Source: Akkermansiaceae bacterium
GTDB taxonomy: Bacteria; Verrucomicrobiota; Verrucomicrobiia; Verrucomicrobiales; Akkermansiaceae
Reading direction: 5' to 3'
NCBI GenBank assembly: GCA_903934285.1
Contig: CAIZNN010000099.1
Coordinates: forward strand, 1 to 36,310
Length of the DNA stretch: 36,310 nt
The position numbers and the translations under genes were made by a program. This document shows positions 25,760-35,199 of this stretch, piece after piece (position 1 is the stretch's first letter; every line of letters begins with the position of its first letter). Below the pieces are notes generated by a model. That model made no database searches and was not told the origin of the DNA. It saw nothing but the letters and a program-made list of their open reading frames with translations.

Positions 25760-28621
25760 ATGGAACTCGTATTTCGCGTCAATTACCGCACCGTGCCCGG
25801 CCAGTCGCTGTGGCTGCAAGTGGTGGCATTATTCACCGATAACGGCGCGCGCCTCGAGCAGGTGTTGCCGCTGCACTGGATCAACGCCGGGCAATGGGAG
25901 GGAAGCGTGGCGGTGCATGGCACCGGACCGATGCGCTTGTCCTATCACTATCAATTGCGCCAGCAAGGCAACGGCCTCAAGCTCGACGAATGGCTGGCAC
26001 CGCGGTGCCTGGAGGTGGATCCGGCGGTGCGGGATGTGGTGGTGGCGCTGGATACCTGGTGCTCGGCAGGGACTCCGGACCATGTGCTGGAAACCAAACC
26101 GTTCGCGGTACTGCTGCCCAAGCGCGGGCCGTTCCCGCCACCCTCACCCGCCACGCCCAAGGCTGTCGGTATAGCACAGGGTTTGGCAACCGACGGCTCC
26201 GGGCAGGATGCCCGGGCCACGGTGGCGCGGGCATCCTGCCCGCCGCCATTCTTGCGTTCCTTTCCCGCGCCGACCAAACTAACAGCATCGCCCGCCTCGC
26301 CGGTGGCCAGTCATGAATTTCTGTTGCGCATGGCGGCGGTGCCGCCGGGCCAGGCACCCTGCCTGCTTGGCAGTGTGCGCGAACTCGGTGATTGGGACTG
26401 GCAGCGCGCCCTGCCGCTGGAGGAAATTTCCGCCAACCTCTGGCGGGTGGCACTGAGCCTGCCCGCAGCGGGGCATATCGAATACAAGTACGGTCTGTGC
26501 GAGGTGGCGGCCGGGCGCATGCTCGCCATCGAGCAAGGTGCCAACCGGGTGTTGACAGGCCACGCGCGCGGCCCGCGGCAATGGACGCGGGTGAGCGATG
26601 AAGGCTACGCCCGCAACCCCAAGGAGCTGTTCCGTGGCTGCGGTGTGGCAGTGCCGGTGTTCTCCTTGCGCAGCGCGCAAGGCCTCGGCGTCGGCGAGTT
26701 CGCCGACCTCAAGCCGCTGGCGGACTGGGCGGCCACAGCCGGGCTGCGGCTCATCCAGATCCTGCCTATCAACGACACCACCGCGGCCGATGACTGGACC
26801 GATTCCTATCCGTATGCCGCAATCAGCGCGTTTGCCCTGCATCCGCTCTATCTGCGCATCGACGAGTTGTCCTATCCACTGCCGCCGCAGGCCGCCGCAC
26901 AAGCCGCCGCCGCGCGCCAGCGCCTCAATCCGCTGGCGGCGGTCGATTATGAGGCAGTGATGCAGGTGAAACGCCGCCTCTGCCGTGAGATCTATCAACA
27001 CCATCAGGCCGCCATCCTCGCCGACGCGGGGATTCACAAATTTCTCAAGCACAATCGCGACTGGCTGATTCCCTACGCGGTGTTTTGCCTGCTGCGCGAC
27101 CGCCACCATACCGCCGACTTCAGCGGCTGGGGCGAGTGGGCGGCGTTTGACCGCGAGCGGGTCGAGCAACTCGCCAGCCCGTCGGCCAAGAGTTGGCCGG
27201 AGGTTTTCTATCACGTCTGGCTGCAATATGAACTCGACCGCCAGTTGGCCGCGGCGCTGCGCCACCTGCATGAGCGCGGCATCGTGCTCAAGGGGGATTT
27301 GCCCATCGGCATCGACCGCCACTCGGTGGATGTCTGGGCGCAGCCGCAGTGGTTCAAGCGCACCGCCCAAGCGGGCGCGCCACCCGATGCCTTCGCCGTC
27401 AAGGGCCAGAACTGGGGTTTTCCGACTTATGACTGGGACGCCATGCAACAAGACGATTACAGTTGGTGGCGCGCACGCTTCGCGCAGCTTGGCCGCTACT
27501 TCGATGCCTATCGCATCGATCACATCCTCGGGTTTTTCCGGATCTGGCAGATTCCCCTCGACCAGGTGGAAGGTGTCATGGGCTGGTTTGATCCGGCACT
27601 CCCGGTGACCCTTGCTGAGCTGCATGCGCGGGGGATTGCCTTTGATTTCTGCCGCTTCTGTCGCCCCTACATCCGCGAGCACTCGCTGGCGGCGCGCTTC
27701 GGCGACGACGCCGGCTTGGTTAGAGGCGAATACCTCGAGCCCGCCGGCCATGACTATTGGAAGTTGAAGGAATCGGTGGCCACCCAGCGCCAAATCGTCG
27801 AGCACTTCAAGCACGCGACCGCGCCCGGGGCGCCGGAGCGGGACCGCTACGGGCGCCTGCGGGACGCCCTGTTGGATTGCGTGAGCGAGGTGTTGTTGTT
27901 CGAGGTTGCCGGCTCCAACGGCAGCTTGTTCCATCCGCGCTGGGCATTGCGCACGACCCGATCCTATCAGGAACTCGACGACGACGTGAAGTGGCGCTTC
28001 GACGAGTTATATCATGATTACTTTTATCGCCGCCAGGAGGAGTACTGGCAGGCGCGCGGCTTGGAGAAGCTGCCGGCGCTGCGCAAGGCCAGCCCGATGC
28101 TGCTGTGCGGCGAGGACCTGGGCGTGGTGCCGGCCTGCGTGCCCGGCGCGATGGCCGAACTCGGCATTCTCTCGCTCGAAATCCAACGCATGCCGAAATC
28201 CCCCGACATGGATTTTTCCCACCCGGGTGACGCGCCCTATCTGAGTGTGGTCAGTCCGTCCACCCACGACATGCCCACGCTGCGCGAATGGTGGCGCGAG
28301 GATGGCAAACTCACCGGCCACTTCGCGTGGAGTATGTTAGGGTTGGATTTTCCGGCGCTCCACCTGTCGGGCGAGACCGCCGCCCGCATCATCGCGCTGC
28401 ACCTCCACTCGCCGGCGATGTGGACGGTGGTGCCGCTGCAGGACTTGTTGGCGATGGATGAGTCCATCCGGCACCCGGACCCCGCCGCCGAGCGGATCAA
28501 CGTGCCCGCCATCATCCCACATTACTGGCAATACCGCATGTTCCTCGGCCTCGAACAACTCGCCACCGCCACCGCGTTCAACCAGCGCCTGCATGACATG
28601 ATCACCGCCGCCGGCCGCTGA
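25760..28621 (+). CDS. malQ: 4-alpha-glucanotransferase (GH77), DPE2-like, with REP insert
   Basis: 953 residues. It moves glucan segments between maltodextrins in glycogen or maltose use. Two starch-binding CBM20-like domains open the chain (~1-125 and ~185-290; the second has LLGSVRELGDWDWQRALPL and IEYKYGL). The GH77 barrel follows with nucleophile Asp587 in AYRIDHILGFFRIW, acid/base Glu785 in CGEDLGVVP, and Asp837 in STHDMPTLREWW. The tandem CBM20 plus an insertion in the barrel match plant DPE2 and some bacterial homologues; the E. coli enzyme is ~690 residues and lacks them. Residues ~135-175, between the CBMs, are Pro/Ala-rich and come from a palindromic repeat inserted in frame (26201-26241). 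All three catalytic carboxylates remain, so it should be active. Confidence 0.94.
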   Translation: MELVFRVNYRTVPGQSLWLQVVALFTDNGARLEQVLPLHWINAGQWEGSVAVHGTGPMRLSYHYQLRQQGNGLKLDEWLAPRCLEVDPAVRDVVVALDTWCSAGTPDHVLETKPFAVLLPKRGPFPPPSPATPKAVGIAQGLATDGSGQDARATVARASCPPPFLRSFPAPTKLTASPASPVASHEFLLRMAAVPPGQAPCLLGSVRELGDWDWQRALPLEEISANLWRVALSLPAAGHIEYKYGLCEVAAGRMLAIEQGANRVLTGHARGPRQWTRVSDEGYARNPKELFRGCGVAVPVFSLRSAQGLGVGEFADLKPLADWAATAGLRLIQILPINDTTAADDWTDSYPYAAISAFALHPLYLRIDELSYPLPPQAAAQAAAARQRLNPLAAVDYEAVMQVKRRLCREIYQHHQAAILADAGIHKFLKHNRDWLIPYAVFCLLRDRHHTADFSGWGEWAAFDRERVEQLASPSAKSWPEVFYHVWLQYELDRQLAAALRHLHERGIVLKGDLPIGIDRHSVDVWAQPQWFKRTAQAGAPPDAFAVKGQNWGFPTYDWDAMQQDDYSWWRARFAQLGRYFDAYRIDHILGFFRIWQIPLDQVEGVMGWFDPALPVTLAELHARGIAFDFCRFCRPYIREHSLAARFGDDAGLVRGEYLEPAGHDYWKLKESVATQRQIVEHFKHATAPGAPERDRYGRLRDALLDCVSEVLLFEVAGSNGSLFHPRWALRTTRSYQELDDDVKWRFDELYHDYFYRRQEEYWQARGLEKLPALRKASPMLLCGEDLGVVPACVPGAMAELGILSLEIQRMPKSPDMDFSHPGDAPYLSVVSPSTHDMPTLREWWREDGKLTGHFAWSMLGLDFPALHLSGETAARIIALHLHSPAMWTVVPLQDLLAMDESIRHPDPAAERINVPAIIPHYWQYRMFLGLEQLATATAFNQRLHDMITAAGR
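26201..26241. repeat. REP-like palindrome inserted in frame in malQ
   Basis: GGGCAGGATGCCCG (26201-26214) and CGGGCATCCTGCCC (26228-26241) are perfect 14-bp inverted arms. The 13-base centre holds a second small palindrome (GCCAC-G-GTGGC). It belongs to the same family as the truncated copy at 1-35. In the malQ frame it encodes GQDARATVARASCP, a peptide pattern I associate with such repeats elsewhere in this phylum. It lies in the linker between the two CBM20-like domains. Confidence 0.93.
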
Positions 28622-28683
28622 GCCGCGGTATAGCTGTCGCGGTTTTGCTTGCCGCGTGGGGTGGATTGGCGCACATCTGGGGC

Positions 28684-30891
28684 GTGAGGAATTTCCGGGT
28701 GGTGGCGGTTGTGGTTGCGCTGGCAATGAGCCTGGCCTCATGCGGGCGGAAGGCTGGCCATGCCGCGCCGGGGGCAAGTGGCGGCACGGCCCTGCCGCCG
28801 ATGGCGAAGTCGGGCGAATGCCGCGCCTGTCATCAGGATCCGGACAAGGCCTGGCGGGGATCGATGCATGCTTTGGCCCATCGCCGGATCGGCACGGTGG
28901 AGGATTCCTGGGCATTCCGCGCCAAGCCGCTGGCACTCGGCCAAGTGCGTTGGCAGTTCTCCGGTGACGAGGCGTCGCCGCGCATCGAATGGACCGACGC
29001 CGGCGCGCAGCTGCCCCCGCTCGCGCTGGTGCCGCAGATGGCCATCGGCCACCGGCCGTTGATTCAATATGTGTTGGATTTCGGCAAGGGCCGCTATCAG
29101 GTGCCCGACGCGTCGTGGGATCCGGTCAAACAGGAATGGTTCAGCATGTTTGGCAGCGACCAGCGCCAACCGCATGACTGGGGCCACTGGACGCAGCGCG
29201 GAATGAATTGGAACAGCCAGTGCGCATACTGCCACTTTTCCCAGTATCGGAAAAACTATCAGCCGCAGACCGATGCCTATGCCACCAGCTGGCTCGAGCA
29301 AGGCATCGGCTGCGCCCAGTGCCATGGTCCGTCGCGCGCCAAGCGGGAATCTAACGAATGTATCGTCGATTCCAACAAGAAATACACGCCGCAGCAGTGG
29401 CTGCATGCGTGCGCCAGCTGCCACAGCCGACGCGAGGAATTGGATGAGCAATTCCAAATCGGCGACAATTTTTTCGACCACTACAGTCTCGGGTTGCCGA
29501 GTCAGCCGGGGCTCTATCACCCGGATGGCCAGCAGATCGACGAGGATTACAACTTCACCTCATTGTTGCTTTCGCGGATGGGTCACAAGGGGGTTGTGTG
29601 TATCGATTGTCATGATTCCCATGCCGCCACGCCCAAGGGCGGCAAGCCGGCGGTCGATACCAACATGCTGTGCATGCAATGTCACGCCACCGGCTTGCGT
29701 GGCGCCATCGTCATCGAGCAGTGGGCGCATTCGTTTCACAAGCCGGGCAGCGCCGGCAGCCGCTGCGTGGACTGCCACATGCCGAAAACCACCTACATGG
29801 CACGCGATCCACGCAGCGACCACCGTTTTCCCAGCCCGGACCCCTCTCTATCAAAGGAGCTGGGCACCCCCAACGCCTGTAACAATTGTCATGCCGACAA
29901 GGGGCTGGATTGGCAGATCGAGTGGACCCACAAATGGTACGGGCCGACAAAGAAGCCGTTGGTGCGGGAGCGCACGCGGGCGATGGCGGCGGCGTATGCC
30001 GGCCGGCCGGAGGCCATGGACAAGTTGTTAGCGGCGTTTGACGTCGAGGAAATCGGGGCCTGGCAGGCGACCCTGCTGCGCCTGATGGAACCGTGGTGCG
30101 GGGATTCGCGGGTGACCCAGCGCGCCGCACGGGTGGCCGGCAGTGCCGATCCGCTGGTGCGCGCCGCCAGCGCCTGCGTGCTCGCCCGGAACCCCGCTGG
30201 CGGGCCGCAGTGGGAGCAATTGTCCAAGGATTCCGTTAGAGCGGTGCGCCTCGACGCCGGCTGGGGCGCGCTCGAGCGCCTGGCGCAAGACCATCCGTTG
30301 ATGTTAGAGATGGGGCAGGTGGCGCGGCATCAAGCGGACCAACCGGCCGGGCAGATGCGTCTGGCGCGCTTGGCCAGTCATCGTGGCGAGGCGGCGGCGG
30401 TGGAGGCGCACCTGCGCAAGGCGGCGGACTGGGACCGCGGGTCGGCGGTGCCGCGGCGGGAGCTGGCGGTCTATCTGGCAGGGGCCGGCCGCACCCGGGA
30501 GTCGCTGCCGGTGCTTGAAGAGGCCGCAAAGATTGCGCCCAAGGATCCGGAGTTGCCGTATCTGAGTGCGTTGGCCATGGCGGAGCTTGGCGATGAGGCG
30601 GGCACCGAGGCAAAACTGCGTGAGGCGATTCGCCTCCACCCCCGCTTTGCGCGGGCGTACTACAATCTGGGCTTGTTGTTGGCCGGGCAGGGACATGACC
30701 AGGCGGCCATCATCGCGCTGCGCAATGCCGCGATGTTCGAGCCCGCTGACCCGGAACCGCCGTATGCGCTGGCCACCATCTATCTGCGCCTCGGCCAGGG
30801 GGATGCGGCCGCCACCGCCGCGCGCGAAGCGCTCCAGCGCAACCCGGCCCATCAACCCGCAGCCGCGCTGTTGCGAGCGGCCGGGCGCTGA
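28684..30891 (+). CDS. Octahaem c-type cytochrome lipoprotein with TPR tail
   Basis: 735 residues from GTG 28684, chosen over an upstream TTG (28645) because a lipoprotein signal follows at once: RNFRVVAVVVALAMSLASCG, with Cys20 in the lipobox. Eight CXXCH haem motifs stand at residues 46 (CRACH), 180 (CAYCH), 210 (CAQCH), 243 (CASCH), 306 (CIDCH), 330 (CMQCH), 361 (CVDCH) and 399 (CNNCH). The last ~150 residues are tetratricopeptide repeats (AYYNLGLLLAGQGHDQAAI, YLRLGQGDAAATAAREAL), preceded by HEAT-like helices. This layout is known from PVC bacteria. It should be an exported, membrane-tethered electron-transfer protein or reductase whose TPRs bind partners. No partner gene or haem lyase is adjacent. 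Confidence 0.9.
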   Translation: MRNFRVVAVVVALAMSLASCGRKAGHAAPGASGGTALPPMAKSGECRACHQDPDKAWRGSMHALAHRRIGTVEDSWAFRAKPLALGQVRWQFSGDEASPRIEWTDAGAQLPPLALVPQMAIGHRPLIQYVLDFGKGRYQVPDASWDPVKQEWFSMFGSDQRQPHDWGHWTQRGMNWNSQCAYCHFSQYRKNYQPQTDAYATSWLEQGIGCAQCHGPSRAKRESNECIVDSNKKYTPQQWLHACASCHSRREELDEQFQIGDNFFDHYSLGLPSQPGLYHPDGQQIDEDYNFTSLLLSRMGHKGVVCIDCHDSHAATPKGGKPAVDTNMLCMQCHATGLRGAIVIEQWAHSFHKPGSAGSRCVDCHMPKTTYMARDPRSDHRFPSPDPSLSKELGTPNACNNCHADKGLDWQIEWTHKWYGPTKKPLVRERTRAMAAAYAGRPEAMDKLLAAFDVEEIGAWQATLLRLMEPWCGDSRVTQRAARVAGSADPLVRAASACVLARNPAGGPQWEQLSKDSVRAVRLDAGWGALERLAQDHPLMLEMGQVARHQADQPAGQMRLARLASHRGEAAAVEAHLRKAADWDRGSAVPRRELAVYLAGAGRTRESLPVLEEAAKIAPKDPELPYLSALAMAELGDEAGTEAKLREAIRLHPRFARAYYNLGLLLAGQGHDQAAIIALRNAAMFEPADPEPPYALATIYLRLGQGDAAATAAREALQRNPAHQPAAALLRAAGR

Positions 30892-30906
30892 GCAGCGGGC
30901 GGATGG

Positions 30907-30916
30907 CCCCCCCCCC
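30907..30916. repeat. Run of ten C between two genes
   Basis: A homopolymer of ten C, 15 bases after the cytochrome stop and 65 before the next start. It mirrors the ten-G run at 11770 and is likewise outside any confident gene. Confidence 0.5.
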
Positions 30917-30981
30917 GAAAACCGTCGGCTCGCGGCACTTGGGGCTTGGCAAGCCGCGGCGGTCGCGGCAGTCTTGGGCGC

Positions 30982-31284
30982 ATGTCGGCCCCGGAAGTTT
31001 CAGCCATTCTCATCATGCTCGCGGTGTGCGCGGGTTTGCTGTTGCTGTTGGTATGGCTGGCGATTCGGAGCGCGCGGCGCTTGCGGCGCCTCGAGCGCTT
31101 GCTAGAGGCGCGCGATGCCGCGGCGGCGGCGGCGGCACCCGCCGCCGCGCCCAGCGCGCCGCGGGGCGAGTTCGAGACATTTCTGGCGGAAGATCCGGCG
31201 CGGCAACAACTCGCCAAGAGTGAGCAATTCAGCGCCTATCGCCGCTGGCGGCGGGACAAGGGCTTGAATTGGTCCAAGCCTTGA
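30982..31284 (+). CDS. Small single-pass membrane protein
   Basis: 100 residues from ATG 30982. An N-terminal hydrophobic helix (VSAILIMLAVCAGLLLLLVW) is followed by a strongly basic face (RSARRLRRLERLL), an Ala/Pro linker of about 20 residues, and a well-defined end: FETFLAEDPARQQLAKSEQFSAYRRWRRDKGLNW. The helix should sit in the membrane with the basic side in the cytoplasm. I do not recognise a named family. It is downstream of the cytochrome gene by 90 bases and may share its transcript. Confidence 0.7.
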   Translation: MSAPEVSAILIMLAVCAGLLLLLVWLAIRSARRLRRLERLLEARDAAAAAAAPAAAPSAPRGEFETFLAEDPARQQLAKSEQFSAYRRWRRDKGLNWSKP

Positions 31285-31363
31285 AGGAAGCGGCATGAGG
31301 GGCAGCCAGGACGCGCGGCGTGCGCAGGCTTCCGGGGGGGACGGGACGTCTTTTCGCAGTATG

Positions 31364-32062
31364 TTAGATAGCGAGGATCGGCACTGCGGTTGGGCCGTCG
31401 CCGGAGATGTGGAGCACCTTGCCCTCGGCATCGAGGACCACTACCCGTTCTTTCACGAAACGCATCCCCTCGGTCTGGGTGGCGGCGAAGTTCTGGGCGA
31501 AGGTGAGTTTAAGGGTGACCACATGGACGTCCTTGAAAGTCTTGTCATCGAGCTTGAGCAGCTTGTGGAACTTGACGCCGGCGTGATAGTCGAGACAGCT
31601 GTTAGGTTCGGTGTAGCGGTTGAGGACTTGCTTGCCATAGTTGGCCACGAGTTCCGAGTAATAGGCGACGGCATCGCCGGTGATGGCGTAGGGAATGCGG
31701 ATGCCGAGTTGTTCCTTATACCACCACACCTTGTCGCCCTCCGGGGCGGCTGCTTCCCCGGCGGCCTGGCGCAACGCCGCCTTGGGCGCTTGGGCTGATT
31801 CGGCCGCGGCGATCATGGCTGCCTGCTTGTCGTCGGTGGCCTCACGGCGGATGACGACCTGGTGTTTTGCCGGGTTGGCCGGCCACGCTTTGGGCTCGGC
31901 GCCCGGCAGCATCGCCGCCGTGGCGGGCCCGCAAAGTGCGACCCACGCCATGAGCGCGCAGCTCAGGCCGAGTGCGGCGGACGATGCGGCGCGGCGCGGC
32001 AGCGCTGCGGCCGGCTGGATTTGGTCAAGGGATTTCAGCGGGAGGTTGGGGTGATTGGTCAT
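31364..32062 (-). CDS. Secreted protein of unknown function
   Basis: 232 residues from the ATG at 32060-32062; another ATG three codons earlier (32069-32071) is equally possible. The N-terminus is long and basic before a hydrophobic core (SSAALGLSCALMAWVALCGPATAAM), which makes a signal peptide likely. The mature chain has an Ala/Glu-rich helical part, then VWWYKEQLGIRIPYAITGDAVAYYSELVANYGKQVLNRYTEPNSCLDYHAG and a run of strands ending AVPILAI. No catalytic motif is evident. It faces the small membrane-protein gene tail to tail, across about 80 bases without a clear terminator. Confidence 0.7.
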   Translation of the reverse strand: MTNHPNLPLKSLDQIQPAAALPRRAASSAALGLSCALMAWVALCGPATAAMLPGAEPKAWPANPAKHQVVIRREATDDKQAAMIAAAESAQAPKAALRQAAGEAAAPEGDKVWWYKEQLGIRIPYAITGDAVAYYSELVANYGKQVLNRYTEPNSCLDYHAGVKFHKLLKLDDKTFKDVHVVTLKLTFAQNFAATQTEGMRFVKERVVVLDAEGKVLHISGDGPTAVPILAI

Positions 32063-32230
32063 GGCGTGCATGGTGTTGGCAGGCTGCGGCGGAACATACG
32101 CGCAGGCGCCCCCATCCGCAAGGGCCAACTCCTGGTGAGGCTTCGCCTCAGACGCAAGACGACAGGACCCAAGACCCAAGACGAAGAAATTGATCTAACG
32201 ACAACACAGTGGCGGTTACAAGGACTCTGG

Positions 32231-32281
32231 TCCGCACAGTCGGAGCGAAGCGCGGGTAGTCCGCACAGTCCTCTGTGCGGA
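32231..32281. repeat. Hairpin-forming dispersed-type repeat
   Basis: TCCGCACAGTC occurs at 32231-32241 and again at 32260-32270. The second copy forms a perfect 9-bp hairpin, TCCGCACAG (32260-32268) with CTGTGCGGA (32273-32281), around TCCT. The wider gap, 32063-32570, holds no gene I can support. Confidence 0.7.
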
Positions 32282-32569
32282 TCTTCGGCGCGAGAGATCC
32301 GGGACCCGGAATGCCATGCACAAAGACATCAATCAACAGACCAATGAACAGGCGCGCCCAGACAACCCATTCCAATGCAATCACGGCCCCCATTCATTGG
32401 AGTGTCTGCGTGGAATCCCGCAAGGCGGGAAGCCGTACCCAGGGCGGTGTGGGCCCCGGGGTTAGCGCTTCGGTGGCAGCCACCTGACTGCGCCGTCGTC
32501 AGCTGTGGAACTGGTCTCAACTGCTAGATCGGTGGGTGGAATGACCTGACCCTGCGCGCCGCGTCCGGC

Positions 32570-32890
32570 GGAAAGTTGTTCCCAACAGGCCGATTCGAGA
32601 GTGGCCCCTGGAGCAGCTCGGCGGAGGATCGGGATTTTGGGAGCAACTATCCGAAGGCTGTCCCGTGGGCAAGCATCACACCACCAACGCGTTCCGACTC
32701 AGCCCCTGCCAATGGGCCAAGCACCTCAGTTGGAAGCAGACCGCGAAACAGTTCCATACGTCATGGGACACCGTGTTCCGCAGCGCCCAATGGGTGGTGG
32801 ACTACGGCCTGTGCCACCGCTGTCCGGACGGCATCACCGCCATCGGAATCAACGAGGTGGCATACACCTTGCCGGTTTCAACGACTCTCG
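32570..32890 (+). pseudogene. Transposase remnant, ISL3-like
   Basis: One frame from 32665 reads GKHHTTNAFRL, QWAKHLSWKQTAKQFHTSWDTVFRSAQWVVDYGLCHRC and DGITAIGINEVAY. This resembles the helix-turn-helix middle of ISL3-family transposases up to the first Asp/Glu of the catalytic domain. Upstream, pieces such as AVPWAS occur in another frame, so there are frameshifts. The whole DDE catalytic part and both inverted ends are missing. About 110 residues of a ~400-residue protein survive. It is inactive. Confidence 0.6.
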
Positions 32891-33039
32891 GAAATTCCAT
32901 TTATCGTCACGACCGTCGGCATGGTGGCGGAAAATGCGGGCGATCGGCATTTTCGCTTCCCAGCGGCGGGCGATGCGCTAGGGTCGGCTGTAGACTGCGC
33001 TTGGTTCGCTGACCCGCCGCTGACGCCCGCCTCCCTAAC

Positions 33040-34092
33040 ATGCACTCCGCACTCATTCAATTGATCCAGGACGCCTTTGCCGGCGCGGCCACCGACGTGT
33101 TCCTGGTCGCTGGGGAAGCGCCGCGCATCCGTCACGAAGGCGAGGTCGTCGAACTCCATCCGGGTCCGATTCCAGCAGCGGCGATGGCAGGGTTCTGGGA
33201 ATCCTGCGGGATCGACCCGGCGACCCATTGCGAGGCCGACATCTCATGGCAACTGCCGCACGGCGGCCGGCTGCGGGTCAATCTCTATCACACGCTGGGC
33301 CGGCTCGCCGCCGCACTGCGGCCGATCCACGCCCAGGTGCCAGCGCTGGCGGAACTCGGGCTGCCCGCGGCGCTGCTCGAGTCATGGCTGCAACGCCGCT
33401 ACGGGCTCATCCTCATCACCGGCCCGACCGGTTCGGGCAAGTCCACCACCGTTGCATCCTGCCTGGCGTGGATCAACCGCCACCTCGCCCGCCACATTGT
33501 CACGCTGGAGGATCCCATCGAGTATCTGTTTGAAAACGAGCGGTCATTTTTCTCACAACGCGAGATCCGGCAAGATTCGCAATGTTTTGCCAGCGGCCTG
33601 CGCGCGGCGCTGCGGCAAAGCCCGGACGTGTTGTTTCTGGGGGAGATCCGCGATCAGGAGAGTGCGGTCACCGCGCTGCACGCTGCGGAAACCGGCCACC
33701 TCGTCATCACCACGCTGCACAGCAGCAGCGTGGTGGAAACCCTCGAACGCTTCTCCCACCTGCTGCAATCCGAAACCTCCGGCGCCCTCAGCCTGCTGGC
33801 GTCGCAACTCGTTGGTGTCCTTTCCCAACAACTCCTGCCACGCCGCGGCGGCGGGTTGTTCCCCGCGCTCGAATACCTGCAGAACGAAGCCGCCACCCGC
33901 CGCTGGATCCTCGACCACAAACTGAACGAATTGCAGGACCACCTGCAGAAGTCCAACGGGACGACGAATTGTTCGCTGCTCGACTACTTGGTGGCCTCCG
34001 CCCGCCAAGGGTTTGTCGAGGCGGACATCGCCCGCGCCGCCTGCCCGCGACCGCAGGATTTTGATCGCGCCATGCGCGGCATCTCATCCTAG
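33040..34092 (+). CDS. PilT/PilU-like type IV pilus ATPase, divergent copy
   Basis: 350 residues. It powers pilus retraction in its family. Walker A is GPTGSGKST (128-136), followed by HIVTLEDPIEYLFENERSFFSQREI (Asp and His boxes), Walker B VLFLGEIRD and ETGHLVITTLHSSSVVETLERF. The N-terminal PAS-like part is shortened and weakly conserved. The AIRNLIRE motif that PilT needs for retraction is replaced by ATRRWILDHKLNELQDHLQ. It is therefore more PilU-like or regulatory than a standard PilT. The stop is 12 bases before the canonical copy, so the two are co-transcribed and may form mixed hexamers, as PilT and PilU do. Confidence 0.88.
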   Translation: MHSALIQLIQDAFAGAATDVFLVAGEAPRIRHEGEVVELHPGPIPAAAMAGFWESCGIDPATHCEADISWQLPHGGRLRVNLYHTLGRLAAALRPIHAQVPALAELGLPAALLESWLQRRYGLILITGPTGSGKSTTVASCLAWINRHLARHIVTLEDPIEYLFENERSFFSQREIRQDSQCFASGLRAALRQSPDVLFLGEIRDQESAVTALHAAETGHLVITTLHSSSVVETLERFSHLLQSETSGALSLLASQLVGVLSQQLLPRRGGGLFPALEYLQNEAATRRWILDHKLNELQDHLQKSNGTTNCSLLDYLVASARQGFVEADIARAACPRPQDFDRAMRGISS

Positions 34093-34104
34093 CAAAACCA
34101 ACCC

Positions 34105-35193
34105 ATGACCCGCGACATCACCGACTACCTGCGAGAAGCCGTCGCCCGCGGCGGTTCCGACCTGCACCTCAGCGCGTGGGCTCCCGCCTGCGTGCGGATC
34201 AATGGGGCAATCCAGCCGCTCGACGACGCATTGTTAGAACCCGGGCACGTCCGCGAGCTCATCCTCGACACACTCACCGAATCGCAGCGCGCCACCTTGG
34301 AACAGGAATGGGAACTCGACTACGCACTCCAAGTCGAAGGCGTCGGCCGCTTCCGCGGCAACGTCCACATCGCCCGCGGCCAGGTGGAAGCCGCCTTCCG
34401 CTTCATCAACCAGGACATTCCCGAATTGGAAAGCCTCGGCCATCACGAGGCGGTGAGCGGGTTTTGCAACCTGCGCAGCGGTCTGGTGCTCATCACCGGC
34501 ATCACCGGCTCGGGCAAATCGACCACTCTCGCGTCGATGGTCAAACGCATCGCCGACACCCACAGCGGCGTGATCATCACCCTCGAGGATCCCATCGAGT
34601 TCATCTTCCAGCACCGCTCGAGCCTCATCAAACAACGCGAAGTCGGCGCCGACACGCGCAGCTTCCCGCTCGCCCTGCGCCAAGCGCTGCGCCAGGACCC
34701 CGACGTGATCGTGGTCGCCGAAATGCGCGACCTCGATACGATCCGGATCGCCCTAACAGCCGCGGAGACCGGCCACCTGGTCCTTGCCACCCTGCACACG
34801 GCGGATGCGCCGCAAACCATCGACCGGTTGGTGGATGTGTTTCCCGCCGACCAGCAACCGCAGATCATCACCCAACTATCCAGCGCGCTGGGGGGCATTG
34901 TCAGCCAGCGCCTGATTCCGCGCGCCGACGGCCAGGGCCGCGTCCTCGCCTCGGAAGTCCTCGTGCCTAACCACGGCATCCGCAACTGCATCCGCGAGCG
35001 CAAGCTCGAACAAATCGTCGGCCTGATGGAAATCGGCCACCGCGACGGCAACCGCACCATCGACCAAAGCATCGCTGCGTTGCTCGACGCCCAACTCATC
35101 ACCCGCGAGGATGCCATTTTTCACAGCCGCGAACGCAAGAGCTTCGAGGCGCCGCCGCCACCGCCCCGCAAACCGAAATCGATCTGGACCTGA
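34105..35193 (+). CDS. pilT: Type IV pilus retraction ATPase PilT
   Basis: 362 residues. The N-domain has the classic GGSDLHLSAWAPACVRINGAIQPL. The ATPase domain has Walker A GITGSGKST (132-140), ITLEDPIEFIFQHRSSLIKQREVG, Walker B DVIVVAEMRD and ETGHLVLATLHTADAPQTIDRLVDVF. NHGIRNCIRERKLEQI keeps the AIRNLIRE helix needed for retraction. A Pro/Lys-rich end (APPPPPRKPKSIWT) extends past the family core. All motor motifs are present. It follows the divergent copy and is followed seven bases later by a membrane-anchored protein, so the three genes probably form one operon. No pilin or assembly gene is in view. Confidence 0.94.
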   Translation: MTRDITDYLREAVARGGSDLHLSAWAPACVRINGAIQPLDDALLEPGHVRELILDTLTESQRATLEQEWELDYALQVEGVGRFRGNVHIARGQVEAAFRFINQDIPELESLGHHEAVSGFCNLRSGLVLITGITGSGKSTTLASMVKRIADTHSGVIITLEDPIEFIFQHRSSLIKQREVGADTRSFPLALRQALRQDPDVIVVAEMRDLDTIRIALTAAETGHLVLATLHTADAPQTIDRLVDVFPADQQPQIITQLSSALGGIVSQRLIPRADGQGRVLASEVLVPNHGIRNCIRERKLEQIVGLMEIGHRDGNRTIDQSIAALLDAQLITREDAIFHSRERKSFEAPPPPPRKPKSIWT

Positions 35194-35199
35194 ACCACC

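Noticed and set aside
26279-27934. A 551-codon minus-strand open frame
   Set aside because: It lies wholly antisense to the glucanotransferase gene, which has all catalytic motifs. No protein-like features appear on the reverse.
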